From Streptomyces varsoviensis (lineage in GTDB: Bacteria; Actinomycetota; Actinomycetes; Streptomycetales; Streptomycetaceae), in contig NZ_JOBF01000002.1 in the NCBI RefSeq assembly GCF_000718635.1, forward strand, positions 372,001 through 436,000: a stretch of 64,000 nucleotides of DNA, read 5' to 3'. Position 1 is the stretch's first letter. Each line of letters opens with the position of its first letter. This document shows, piece by piece, positions 27,742 to 35,411 of the stretch. Below the pieces are notes generated by a model, which made no database searches, was not told the DNA's origin, and saw only the letters and a list, made by a program, of their open reading frames with translations. Both the position numbers and the translations under genes were made by a program.

Positions 27742-27957
27742 CTACTCGCGGGGCCCGACGACCTCCGTCCCCTCCGTGATCGTGATCGCCATCGCCGGGC
27801 AGGAGTCCGCCACGTCCAGCGCGGCCTCCTGCGGCTCGATCTCCTCCTGGACCGGGCGGGCGCGCTCGCCCTCCAGCCGGAACAGTTCGGGCGCCGACCC
27901 CGCGCAGATCCCCGAACCGATGCACACGCTCCGGTCCACGTCGACACGCCAGGTCAT
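27742..27957 (-). CDS. [3Fe-4S] ferredoxin, P450 partner
   Basis: A 71-residue electron carrier. Cys12 and Cys18 in SVCIGSGICAGSAPELF and Cys53 in DSCPAMAI give three cysteines, with Ala/Gly where a fourth would be, so a [3Fe-4S] cluster as in ferredoxins that serve bacterial P450s. ATG 27957 begins 2 bases after the stop of the P450 gene, so the two are translationally linked. The tail faces the convergent transporter gene with only 7 bases between stops. A ferredoxin reductase is not encoded nearby. Confidence 0.94.
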   Translation of the reverse strand: MTWRVDVDRSVCIGSGICAGSAPELFRLEGERARPVQEEIEPQEAALDVADSCPAMAITITEGTEVVGPRE

Positions 27958-27959
27958 CG

Positions 27960-29150
27960 TCACCACCCCACCGGCATCGAGCGCGGCCCGCGCACCAGCA
28001 TCTCCGTCTTCCACACCAGGTCCCCGGCGATATGCAGCCCGGGCAACCGCAGGACCAGCGCCCGCAGCGCCTCCTGGAGTTCGAGCCGGGCCAGCGGCGC
28101 GCCCAGGCAGTGGTGCGCGCCGTGGCCGAACCCGAGGTGGCCGTTGCCCTCCCGCCGCACGTCGAGCTTGCCGGCGTCGGTGAAGCGCAGCGCGTCGCGG
28201 TTGGCCGCGCCGACGGCCACCACCACGGGCTCGCCGGCCCGTACCAGCGTGCCGCCCACCTCGACGTCCTCGGTGGCGTACCGGGCCTGGCTCGCGCCGA
28301 TGCCCAGCGGTACGAAGCGCAGCAGCTCCTCGACGGCGGCCGGGATCAGCTCCGGGTCCTCGCGGAGCAGGGCGAGCTGCTCGGGGTGGTCGAGCAGGGT
28401 GCAGACGAAATTGGGGATCTGCGACGCGGTGGTCTCGTGCCCGGCGACCAGGATGCCGACGCAGAGGTCGACCAGCTCCAGCTCGGAGAGGCGGTCGCCC
28501 ACGTCGCGCGCCTCGATCAGGGAGGTCATCAGGTCGTCGGCGGGGTGGGCGCGGTGCTGCTCGATCAGGCCCCGCATGTAGTCGCGCAGCTCCTCCCGGC
28601 TGGCGTGGAACTCCTCGGCGGTCAGGGAGCTGGTGGACAGCGCGTTGTCGCTCCAGACCCGAAAGCGCGGGCGGTCCTCGGTGGGCACCCCGAGCATGCG
28701 GCAGATGACGCCGACGGGGATGGGCAGCGCGTAGTCCTCGACGAGGTCGGCGGGCGGACCGGCCGCGATCATGTCGTCGATGAGGCTGTCCGCGAGCGCG
28801 CGTATGTCCGGTCGCAACTTCTCGACCTGGTGCACCGTGAAGGCCTTGGCGGAGAGCTTGCGGAGCCGGGTGTGGTCGGGCGGGTCCATGCTGAGGATGC
28901 CGGTGGTGGTCTGGGCCTCGGCCTGCCGGGGCTCGTCGTGGCGGCCGGCCTCGGCGCGGCTGAACCGGCGGTCGCCGAGGACGAGGCGGGCGTCGGCGTA
29001 GCGGGTCACCAGCCAGGCGGGTTCGCCGTACGGGAGGCGGACGCGCAGCAGCCCTTCGCGGGCGCGCGCGTCCTCGTAGCGCTCCGAGAGTGTCAGGGCG
29101 GTCGCTTTGTTGAACGGGTAAGCCGCGGGTTCTATGTCGGTGGCGGTCAC
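27960..29150 (-). CDS. Cytochrome P450
   Basis: A 396-residue soluble bacterial P450 monooxygenase. Landmarks: the I-helix oxygen-binding LVAGHETTASQ (Thr240/241), the EELLR K-helix motif (Glu275, Arg278), and the heme loop FGHGAHHCLGAPLARLEL with axial Cys348. An extra His precedes the Cys (HHC). The sequence is in the general CYP105/CYP107 group; substrate unknown. GTG 29150 follows AAGGGG. It forms an operon with the ferredoxin gene and is divergent from a TetR regulator, with a perfect operator palindrome between, so expression is probably induced by a ligand of that TetR. Confidence 0.95.
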   Translation of the reverse strand: MTATDIEPAAYPFNKATALTLSERYEDARAREGLLRVRLPYGEPAWLVTRYADARLVLGDRRFSRAEAGRHDEPRQAEAQTTTGILSMDPPDHTRLRKLSAKAFTVHQVEKLRPDIRALADSLIDDMIAAGPPADLVEDYALPIPVGVICRMLGVPTEDRPRFRVWSDNALSTSSLTAEEFHASREELRDYMRGLIEQHRAHPADDLMTSLIEARDVGDRLSELELVDLCVGILVAGHETTASQIPNFVCTLLDHPEQLALLREDPELIPAAVEELLRFVPLGIGASQARYATEDVEVGGTLVRAGEPVVVAVGAANRDALRFTDAGKLDVRREGNGHLGFGHGAHHCLGAPLARLELQEALRALVLRLPGLHIAGDLVWKTEMLVRGPRSMPVGW

Positions 29151-29172
29151 CGGTGCCCCTTCCGTCTTCCGT

Positions 29173-29190
29173 TGTAAGCGTCTGCTTACA
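29173..29190. promoter_or_regulatory. TetR-type operator between P450 and regulator genes
   Basis: The 18-base palindrome TGTAAGCGTCTGCTTACA has perfect 7-base arms around a 4-base centre. It lies 23 bases upstream of the P450 start codon and about 112 bases from the TetR start, a classic position for repression of the P450 operon and possible autoregulation. Confidence 0.82.
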
Positions 29191-29301
29191 TACGGTAGGA
29201 CCGGTGGCGCGGGCGGTCAACGGTGCGTAGGACCAATTCCGGGTTATATTCCAGGTCTTGATCGGGGCCATGCTGACGGCCATTTCGGGGAGGCTCGCGG
29301 G

Positions 29302-29886
29302 ATGACCGACGACCGGCCGGAGCGCCGACGGGACGCCGAGGCGACCAGACGGGCCCTCATCGACGCGGCGACCGCGCTGTTCACCGAGCGCGGCTACGAA
29401 CGCACCACGGTGCGCGACATCGCCGCCCGCGCGGGCTTCAACCAGGCCCTGCTCTTCCGCTACTTCGGCTCCAAGAAGGCGCTGTTCAGCGAGGTCGTGG
29501 CCCGACAGGGCTGGCAGCAGGTGCGCGACACCCCGCCCGAGCGGCTGCTGGAGGTCGCGCTGCGCGGCCTCCTCGCCCCCGGCGACGGCCCCCGCGACCG
29601 GACGCTGGAGGTGTATCTGCGCTCCACCGGCACCGGCGAGGCGCGCAGCGAGACGCGTCGGCTGCTCGGCCGGGAGTACACGAGCGTGCTGGCCACCCTC
29701 ACCGACGCCGACGACGCCGAGCTGCGCTCCGACCTGATCCTCGCCTGGCTGCTCGGCATCGGCCTCACCCGCACCGTGATCGGCAAGGACCCGATCGCGA
29801 GCGCCGACCCCGACGACATCTGCCGGCTCATGCTCCACGCGTCCCGCACGCTCCTGGAGAAGCTGCCCGACGACGGCTCGGCGTGA
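29302..29886 (+). CDS. TetR-family regulator
   Basis: A 194-residue repressor divergent from the P450-ferredoxin operon. The DNA-binding domain reads RRALIDAATALFTERGYERT, TVRDIAARAGFNQALLFRYF and GSKKALFSEVV, a textbook TetR helix-turn-helix. The C-terminal half is a helical ligand domain of the TetR_C_17/18-like type (RTVIGKDPIASADPDDICRL). ATG 29302 follows GGGAGG; the frame is open upstream to 29134 without a suitable ribosome site. It most likely binds the palindrome at 29173-29190. Confidence 0.92.
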   Translation: MTDDRPERRRDAEATRRALIDAATALFTERGYERTTVRDIAARAGFNQALLFRYFGSKKALFSEVVARQGWQQVRDTPPERLLEVALRGLLAPGDGPRDRTLEVYLRSTGTGEARSETRRLLGREYTSVLATLTDADDAELRSDLILAWLLGIGLTRTVIGKDPIASADPDDICRLMLHASRTLLEKLPDDGSA

Positions 29887-29919
29887 CCGGCCGTCAGCGG
29901 CCGTTTGCCGCGCGGTGCT

Positions 29920-30681
29920 TCACCCCGAAGCGCTGATCACGGAGAACAGGGCGCCGTCCGGATCGCGCAGCCCCGCCGTCCGGCCGTGCAGCGAGTCCCG
30001 CGGCTCGTCCATCAGCTCGCCGCCCAGCTTCTCCGCCTCGCGCACCGCCTCGTCGACGTCCGGCACCGGGAAGAAGACATGCCACCGGGGCCGGACGCGG
30101 GGGTCCACCGCCCCCTCGGTGCCGCCCCCGTGCAGGGCCGCGACGCTGCGCCCGTCCACGTGCAGCACCACATGGTCGTACTCCCACCGCACCTCGTAGC
30201 GGGCCGGGTCCCGGCCGTCCCAGTCGAAGACGTTGCCGTAGAAGATCGCCGCGTCGAAGGCGTCCCGCGTGCGCAGCTCCGTCCAGACGGAGGCCACCCC
30301 CGACCGCAGGCCGCTGCCCGCGCTGCCGGTCGCCTCCCAGATGCCGAACGCGGCCCCGGCCGGGTCGGCGACCAGCGCGATACGGCCCGCCTCGAACTCC
30401 AGGGGGCCCACCGCCACGGTCCCGCCGCGCTCGCTGATCGACGCGGCGGTGTCGTTCGCGTTCTCCGTGCCGAAGTACGTCGTCCACGTGACCGGGTACT
30501 CCCAGTCGCGGGCCACCTCGCCCACGCCCGCGACCTCCCGGTCCCCGGCGAAGGCCCGCAGATAGCGGCCCCACGGTTCGGGCCCCGTCACAAACCGCCA
30601 GCCGAGCAGCGGACCGTAGAAGTCCGCCGCCCCGTCGAGACTCCGCGCCATCAGGCTGACCCAGCACGGGGCGCCTGTCAT
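29920..30681 (-). CDS. VOC (glyoxalase/bleomycin resistance-like) family protein
   Basis: A protein of about 253 residues with two vicinal-oxygen-chelate modules, each opening with a CWVSLMARSLDGAADFYG- or WTELRTRDAFDAAIFYGNVF-type strand-helix and closing with LVADPAGAAFGIWE or LRDPDGALFSVI. This double-module layout matches the CFP-30B/hydroxylase-like VOC proteins common in actinomycetes; the reaction is unknown. ATG 30681 gives the usual family start MTGAPCWVSLMAR. GTG 30696 and GTG 30705 are possible: the only ribosome-site-like GAGGTG is placed better for 30696. It is a single gene on the minus strand downstream of the aldehyde oxidoreductase operon. Confidence 0.88.
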   Translation of the reverse strand: MTGAPCWVSLMARSLDGAADFYGPLLGWRFVTGPEPWGRYLRAFAGDREVAGVGEVARDWEYPVTWTTYFGTENANDTAASISERGGTVAVGPLEFEAGRIALVADPAGAAFGIWEATGSAGSGLRSGVASVWTELRTRDAFDAAIFYGNVFDWDGRDPARYEVRWEYDHVVLHVDGRSVAALHGGGTEGAVDPRVRPRWHVFFPVPDVDEAVREAEKLGGELMDEPRDSLHGRTAGLRDPDGALFSVISASG

Positions 30682-30762
30682 ACACCCAGCCGTCACACCG
30701 GACACCTCATATCTTTCCGCCCAAAAAGGCGCATTCAGTCTATGCCCGTCGCCGCCGCGACC

Positions 30763-32883
30763 TCAGGTGGAGCGGCCGAGACCGGCGAGGATTCTGTCCG
30801 GATGCAACGGCAGCTCACGGAACCGGACGCCCGTCGCGTGGTACACGGCGTTGCCGATGGCCGCCGCCGTCCCCACGATGCCGATCTCGCCGATCCCCTT
30901 GCTGCCCATGGGGTTCAGCCGCCCGTCGTCCTCGTCCAGCCAGTGCGCCTCCATCCGCGGCAGATCCGCGCAGGCGGGCACATGGTACGAAGCCAGATCG
31001 CGCTCGGCGAAGTCGCCGAAGACCGGGTCCAGGGTGCTCCCCTCCAGCAGCGCCATGCCCAGCCCCATCGTCATCCCGCCGATGAACTGACTATGCGCGG
31101 TACGGGAGTTGAGGATGCGGCCGGCGGCGAAGACGCCCAGCAGCCGGCGCACCCGCGCCTCCCCGCTGTCCACATCGACCTGCACCTCGGCGAACTGTGC
31201 CCCGAAAGAGTGCTTCGCGTACGGCGACGCCGCCTCCTTCTCCAGCTCCGCCGACGTGTCCGCGACCGCCGTCAGCCCCGCCGCCGGCACCTCGCCCCCG
31301 AACTCGTCGAGCCGCGCCCGCAGCGCACGGCACGCCTTGTCCACCGCCCAGCCCCACGACGCCGTCCCGGACGACCCCCCGGCGAGCGGCGCGGCGGGCA
31401 GCGAACTGCTGCCGATGTCGATGGACACCCGGTCCAGCGGCACGTCCAGCGCGTCGGCCGCGACCTGCGCCAGCACCGTACGGGCGCCCGTACCGATGTC
31501 CGTGGCGTTGACGCGCACCCGGAACACGTCCCCGGGCTCGGTACGCGCCTCCGCCCGGGAGGCCGTCATCAGCACCGGATAGGTGGACGACGCGACACCG
31601 GTCCCGATGAGCAGCCGCCCCTCCCGCCGCGACCGCGGGCGCGGATCACGCTCGTACCAGCCGAACCGCCGCGCCCCCTCCCGCAGGGCGGCGATGAGCT
31701 GCCGGCTGCTGAACGGCTTCCCGCTGTCCGGCTCCACCTCCGGCTCGTTGCGGACCCGCAGCTCCACCGGGTCCAGCCCGGCCCGCTCGGCGAGCTCGTC
31801 CATCGCCGACTCCAGCGCGTACATCCCCGACGCCTCGCCCGGCGCCCGCATCCACGACGGGGTCGGCACGTCCAGCGCCGCGACGCGGTGCGTGGTGCGG
31901 CTGTTCGGCGACGTGTACATGGTCCGGGCCGGGACCGCCGCCTGCTCCACGAACTCCTTCACCTTGGAGGTCTGCGTGACGACCTCGTGTGCGAGCGCCG
32001 TGATCACCCCGTCCTCGCCCGCGCCCAGCCGGACCCGCTGGATCGTCGGCGCGCGATGGCCCACGGCGCACGCCATGTGCGCCCGCGGCAGCGCCAGCTT
32101 GACCGGGCGCCCGGTGTGCCGCGCCGCCATCGCCGCCAGCACCACCTGCGGCCGCGGCGTGCCCTTGGCCCCGAAACCGCCCCCGACGTGCTCCGAGATG
32201 ACCGTGACCCGCTCCTCCTCCAGCCCGAACAGCGGCGCCAGCATCCGCTGCACGGTCGTCGCGCCCTGACTGGAGTCGTGCACCGTCAGCGCGCCGCCCT
32301 GCCACTCGGCCGTCGCGGCGTGCGGCTCCATGGGGTGGTTGTGCAGGGCGCCCATCGTGTACGTGGCGTCGATCCGGACCGGCGCGGAGCCGTACGAGGC
32401 GTCGAAGTCGCCCCGCTCCCGGCTCCCCACGGCGCCGCCGTTGGCCTCCTCGCACGCGTACAGCCCGGGATGGTCGGCGGTGAGCACGGTGTCGGGCTCC
32501 CACGTCTCGTACTCCACGCGGACGGCGGCGGCCATGGCGCACGCCGCCTCCGGGGTGTCGGCGACGGCCAGCGCCACACACCACCCGCGGTGCGGCACCC
32601 GGTCGTCCTGGAGGACCCACAGGATCGGGTCCTCGCACTCGCCGAGCCGCGGCGCGTTCACATGGGTGAGGACGGCGACGGCCCCCGGCTCGGACAGCGC
32701 CTCGTTCACGTGCACCTCCGTCACCCGGCCGCAGGGCACGGTGGCGGCCACCGGCCAGGCGTACGCGGCGCCCGCCGGGGTGTGCTCGAACGCGTACCGG
32801 GCGGTGCCGGTGACCTTCGCCATGCCCTCCAGGCGGACGGCCGGCGCGCCGAGGGCCGGTCCCGCGCTGTGCGTACGTTCCAT
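30763..32883 (-). CDS. Molybdenum-binding subunit of a PaoABC-like aldehyde oxidoreductase (xanthine dehydrogenase family)
   Basis: Large subunit (706 residues) that holds the molybdopterin cytosine dinucleotide cofactor. Family segments seen: VTGTARYAFEH near the N-terminus, HNHPMEPHAATAEW, the cofactor-binding HVGGGFGAKG, APGEASGMYALESAMDELA, and the C-terminal GSKGIGEIGIVGTAAAIGNA with the catalytic Glu in GIGE. Together with an FAD subunit that carries an extra iron-sulphur site, this resembles E. coli PaoABC (aldehyde oxidation) more than xanthine dehydrogenase. ATG 32883 is used; the frame starts five codons earlier. Last gene of a three-gene operon. Maturation would need an MCD-specific chaperone not seen in the window. 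Confidence 0.9.
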   Translation of the reverse strand: MERTHSAGPALGAPAVRLEGMAKVTGTARYAFEHTPAGAAYAWPVAATVPCGRVTEVHVNEALSEPGAVAVLTHVNAPRLGECEDPILWVLQDDRVPHRGWCVALAVADTPEAACAMAAAVRVEYETWEPDTVLTADHPGLYACEEANGGAVGSRERGDFDASYGSAPVRIDATYTMGALHNHPMEPHAATAEWQGGALTVHDSSQGATTVQRMLAPLFGLEEERVTVISEHVGGGFGAKGTPRPQVVLAAMAARHTGRPVKLALPRAHMACAVGHRAPTIQRVRLGAGEDGVITALAHEVVTQTSKVKEFVEQAAVPARTMYTSPNSRTTHRVAALDVPTPSWMRAPGEASGMYALESAMDELAERAGLDPVELRVRNEPEVEPDSGKPFSSRQLIAALREGARRFGWYERDPRPRSRREGRLLIGTGVASSTYPVLMTASRAEARTEPGDVFRVRVNATDIGTGARTVLAQVAADALDVPLDRVSIDIGSSSLPAAPLAGGSSGTASWGWAVDKACRALRARLDEFGGEVPAAGLTAVADTSAELEKEAASPYAKHSFGAQFAEVQVDVDSGEARVRRLLGVFAAGRILNSRTAHSQFIGGMTMGLGMALLEGSTLDPVFGDFAERDLASYHVPACADLPRMEAHWLDEDDGRLNPMGSKGIGEIGIVGTAAAIGNAVYHATGVRFRELPLHPDRILAGLGRST

Positions 32884-32894
32884 CCGAGCGCTCC

Positions 32895-33947
32895 TCAACT
32901 ACCGCTGTTCGGACCGGGGGGCCGGGCGCCGGGAGCGGGCCCGGCGGCCGGGGCGTCCGGCCCGCCGGGCGCGGCCAGCGAGGCCAGCACCCGGACCGCG
33001 AGATTCCGGGCGAGCTCCACCTTGAACGCGTTGTCCCGCAGCGGCTCGGCCGCCGACAGCTCCGCGTCGGCCGCCCGGCCGAAGGACTCCTCCGTCGCCT
33101 CCGCGCCCACCAGCGCCTCCTCGGCCGCGCGGGCCCGCCAGGGCTTGTGCGCCAGGCCGCCGAAGGCGAGGCGCGCGGAGCGGACCGTACCGCCGCGCAC
33201 ATCGAGGGCGGCGGCGACGGAGACGAGGGCGAAGGCGTACGAGGCGCGGTCGCGGGCCTTGCGGTAGGCGGAGCGGCCCGGGGCGGGCGCGGGCAGCTCC
33301 ACGGCGGTGATCAGCTCCCCGTGCTCGAGGACGGTGTCCCGCTCCGGACTGTCGCCCGGCAGCCGGTGGAAGTCCGTCACGGGCACGGTCCGCTCGCTCT
33401 CGTCGGGACCGCGCAGCCGGACGGCGGCGTCCAGGGCGGCGAGGGCGACGGCCATGTCGGAGGGGTGCGTCGCGACGCAGTGCGCGGAGTGGCCGAGCAC
33501 CGCGAGGTCCCGGTGCACGCCCTCGCGGGCGGGGCAGCCGGTGCCGGGCTCCCGCTTGTTGCACGGCTTGCCGACGTCCTGGAAGTAGAGGCAGCGCGTG
33601 CGCTGGAGCAGGTTTCCGCCGGTCGTCGCCGCGTTGCGGAGCTGCCCCGACGCGCCGGCCAGCAGGGCCTGCGACAGCGCGGGGTACCGGGCCCGGACCA
33701 GGGGGTGCGCCGCGAGGTCGCTGTTGCGGACGTTCGCGCCGACCGACAGGCCGCCCTCGGGCGTCGGCGTCACCTCGGTGAGCGGCAGCCCGGAGACGTC
33801 GACCAGCAGCCCCGGGGCGGCCACGCCGAGCTTCATCAGGTCGACCAGGTTCGTACCGCCCCCGAGATAGCTGCCCGCGGGATCGGCGGCGACGGCGGCG
33901 ATGGCGGTGTCGACGTCGCTCGGACGCACATAGGAGAAGGACTTCAC
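32895..33947 (-). CDS. FAD-binding subunit of aldehyde oxidoreductase with predicted [4Fe-4S] insertion
   Basis: Middle subunit of the molybdenum hydroxylase (350 residues). It contains the FAD-binding YLGGGTNLVDLMKLG and ATTGGNLLQRT motifs. Unlike xanthine dehydrogenase, it has four extra cysteines, Cys119 (RTRCLYFQD), Cys129 (GKPCNKR), Cys138 (GTGCPA) and Cys157 (SAHCVAT), spaced as in PaoB of E. coli, where they bind an additional [4Fe-4S] cluster. GTG 33947 overlaps the upstream subunit gene (GTGA), showing coupling. The C-terminus is Pro/Gly-rich. Expected to pass electrons from the Mo site to an acceptor other than NAD. Confidence 0.9.
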   Translation of the reverse strand: MKSFSYVRPSDVDTAIAAVAADPAGSYLGGGTNLVDLMKLGVAAPGLLVDVSGLPLTEVTPTPEGGLSVGANVRNSDLAAHPLVRARYPALSQALLAGASGQLRNAATTGGNLLQRTRCLYFQDVGKPCNKREPGTGCPAREGVHRDLAVLGHSAHCVATHPSDMAVALAALDAAVRLRGPDESERTVPVTDFHRLPGDSPERDTVLEHGELITAVELPAPAPGRSAYRKARDRASYAFALVSVAAALDVRGGTVRSARLAFGGLAHKPWRARAAEEALVGAEATEESFGRAADAELSAAEPLRDNAFKVELARNLAVRVLASLAAPGGPDAPAAGPAPGARPPGPNSGS

Positions 33948-34543
33948 CGGGCCACGTCCTCTACGGCGGCGATGATGTTGGCGTACGCCCCGCAGCGGCA
34001 CAGGTTGCCGCTCATGCGCTCACGGATCTCCTCGGGTGTGAGCGGTACCGGCGGCGGGGTGCCGCCCGCGGCGCCGGACGGCTCGGAGGGCCCAGGGGGT
34101 ACGGACTGTCCGGCCGCTTCGGAGGCCACCGGCGTCACATACGAGGGGTGGCCGTCCGCGGCCTCGGCCAGCACCCCGATGGCGGAGCAGATCTGGCCCG
34201 GAGTGCAGTAGCCGCACTGGAAGCCGTCCCGGTCGAGGAAGGCCCGCTGCACCGGGTGCGGATTCTCCCCGTCGGCCAGCCCCTCCACCGTCGTGATCTC
34301 CGCGCCGTCACAGGCCACCGCCAGCTTCAGACAGCTATTGGTGCGCCGGCCCTCCATGAGCACCGTGCAGGCGCCGCACTGCCCGTGGTCGCAGCCCTTC
34401 TTCGAGCCGGTCAGGGCCAGGTGCTCGCGCAGCGCGTCGAGCACGGTCGTGCGGTTGTCCAGGGTCAGGCGGTGCCGGACGCCGTTGACATGGAGGGTGA
34501 CCGCGGAGACGGCCGGAGGATGTTGCGCGGTTCGCGGTACCAC
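33944..34543 (-). CDS. [2Fe-2S] subunit of aldehyde oxidoreductase
   Basis: Small iron-sulphur subunit, about 199 residues. The plant-ferredoxin-like cluster is bound by GCDHGQCGACTVLMEG with a later NSCLK cysteine, and the second cluster by FQCGYCTPGQ and LCRCGAYANI. Between them lies an unusually long Pro/Ser/Gly insertion of about 35 residues (around GPSEPSGAAGGTPPPVP). No Tat signal is seen, so the enzyme is probably cytoplasmic, unlike periplasmic PaoABC. GTG 34543 is chosen because AAAGG lies 8 bases upstream; GTG 34552 is possible. First gene of the operon, divergent from a MarR regulator. Confidence 0.9.
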   Translation of the reverse strand: MVPRTAQHPPAVSAVTLHVNGVRHRLTLDNRTTVLDALREHLALTGSKKGCDHGQCGACTVLMEGRRTNSCLKLAVACDGAEITTVEGLADGENPHPVQRAFLDRDGFQCGYCTPGQICSAIGVLAEAADGHPSYVTPVASEAAGQSVPPGPSEPSGAAGGTPPPVPLTPEEIRERMSGNLCRCGAYANIIAAVEDVAR

Positions 34544-34726
34544 ATGCCACACCTTTCACTCGAAACCCCCCTCGGCACCGTGGTCGGGTCCCCCACACCG
34601 CGGTGGACGAAACCCTTCCACCGCGCTCGCCACTCCTTCGGCGCACGGCCGAGGGAGCCCTCCGGGCGGGACCACCGGCCCCGCACCGGCCGGGACCGCC
34701 GCCGAGCGCCGTGTTTAGGTGTGGTC

Positions 34727-35206
34727 ATGGCTGAGATGACACCTTCTGACACCGGGGCGGACACGCCGCCCATAGCTCTGTCGGCCGCGCCCGGATACCA
34801 GGTGCGGCGGCTGTACCAGGCGTACGTGGCGGCGTGGGTGCGCCTGGTCGACCCGGTGTTGACGGGGCCGCAGTTCGCGGTGTTGACGGCGGTGGGCGCG
34901 GCGCCGGGCGAGGACCAGTCATCCATGGCGACGGCGGTGGCCCTGGACACCTCCACGATGGCGGACGTGGCGCGGCGGCTGGAGGGGCGCGGCCTGCTGG
35001 TCCGGCGCACGGCCCCGGACGACGGACGTCGCAAACTGCTCTTCCTGACGGAGGCGGGGGAGGAGGCGCTGGCGGAGGCGGATCGGCGGGCGCGGCTGCT
35101 CGACGAACGGCTGCTGGAGCCGTACGGGCCGGGGGAGCGCGCACGGCTGCTGGGCGAACTGACGGCGCTGGCCGACCACTGGGAGGGCCTGACGCGGGAC
35201 GCGTGA
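34727..35206 (+). CDS. MarR-family regulator
   Basis: A 159-residue winged-helix repressor divergent from the molybdenum oxidoreductase operon, its probable target. The core is complete: YQVRRLYQAYVAAWVRLV (dimer helix), LTGPQFAVLTAVG, MATAVALDTSTMADVARRLE (recognition helix), GRGLLVRRTAPDDGRRKLLF (wing) and a C-terminal dimer helix. ATG 34727 is used with TAGGTGTGG upstream. The intergenic region has CCACACCT (34547-34554) and AGGTGTGG (34717-34724), inverted copies close to the two start codons, which could be half-sites or simply similar ribosome sites. Confidence 0.9.
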   Translation: MAEMTPSDTGADTPPIALSAAPGYQVRRLYQAYVAAWVRLVDPVLTGPQFAVLTAVGAAPGEDQSSMATAVALDTSTMADVARRLEGRGLLVRRTAPDDGRRKLLFLTEAGEEALAEADRRARLLDERLLEPYGPGERARLLGELTALADHWEGLTRDA

Positions 35207-35323
35207 CCGACGGGCGGGCAGGGGGCCGACCGGCCGCTGGGTCCGGCTCTCCCCGAGAAGCGGCGGCGCGCCGGGCACCCGGCCGCGCGCTTCCTCCACC
35301 GCGAGGGAAGGGCCGGTACGGGC

Positions 35324-35411
35324 GTCAGGCGCCTTCCTTGGCGAGGCTCACGGCCGCGGCGACAGGTGTCAGGCGCCTTCCTTGGCGAGGCTCGCGGCCG
35401 CGGTGACCGGC
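35324..35411. repeat. 44-bp tandem duplication at the 3' end of the EIIC gene
   Basis: A 36-base match with one mismatch (35324-35359 and 35368-35403, starting GTCAGGCGCCTTCCTTGGCG) shows that a 44-base segment holding the last codons and the stop of the EIIC gene has been copied once. The extra copy lies beyond the stop and is not translated with the gene. Confidence 0.88.

Noticed and set aside
27742..29838. Single long minus-strand frame that includes the ferredoxin
   Set aside because: Only its last 71 codons, from ATG 27957, encode ferredoxin. The rest is a shadow of the P450 gene and of the TetR gene on the other strand, not a P450-ferredoxin fusion.
34547..34724. CCACACCT/AGGTGTGG inverted copies as a MarR operator
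   Set aside because: They are 160 bases apart and each overlaps the ribosome-site region of the two divergent genes, so similarity of translation signals is a simpler explanation. Mentioned only as a possibility.
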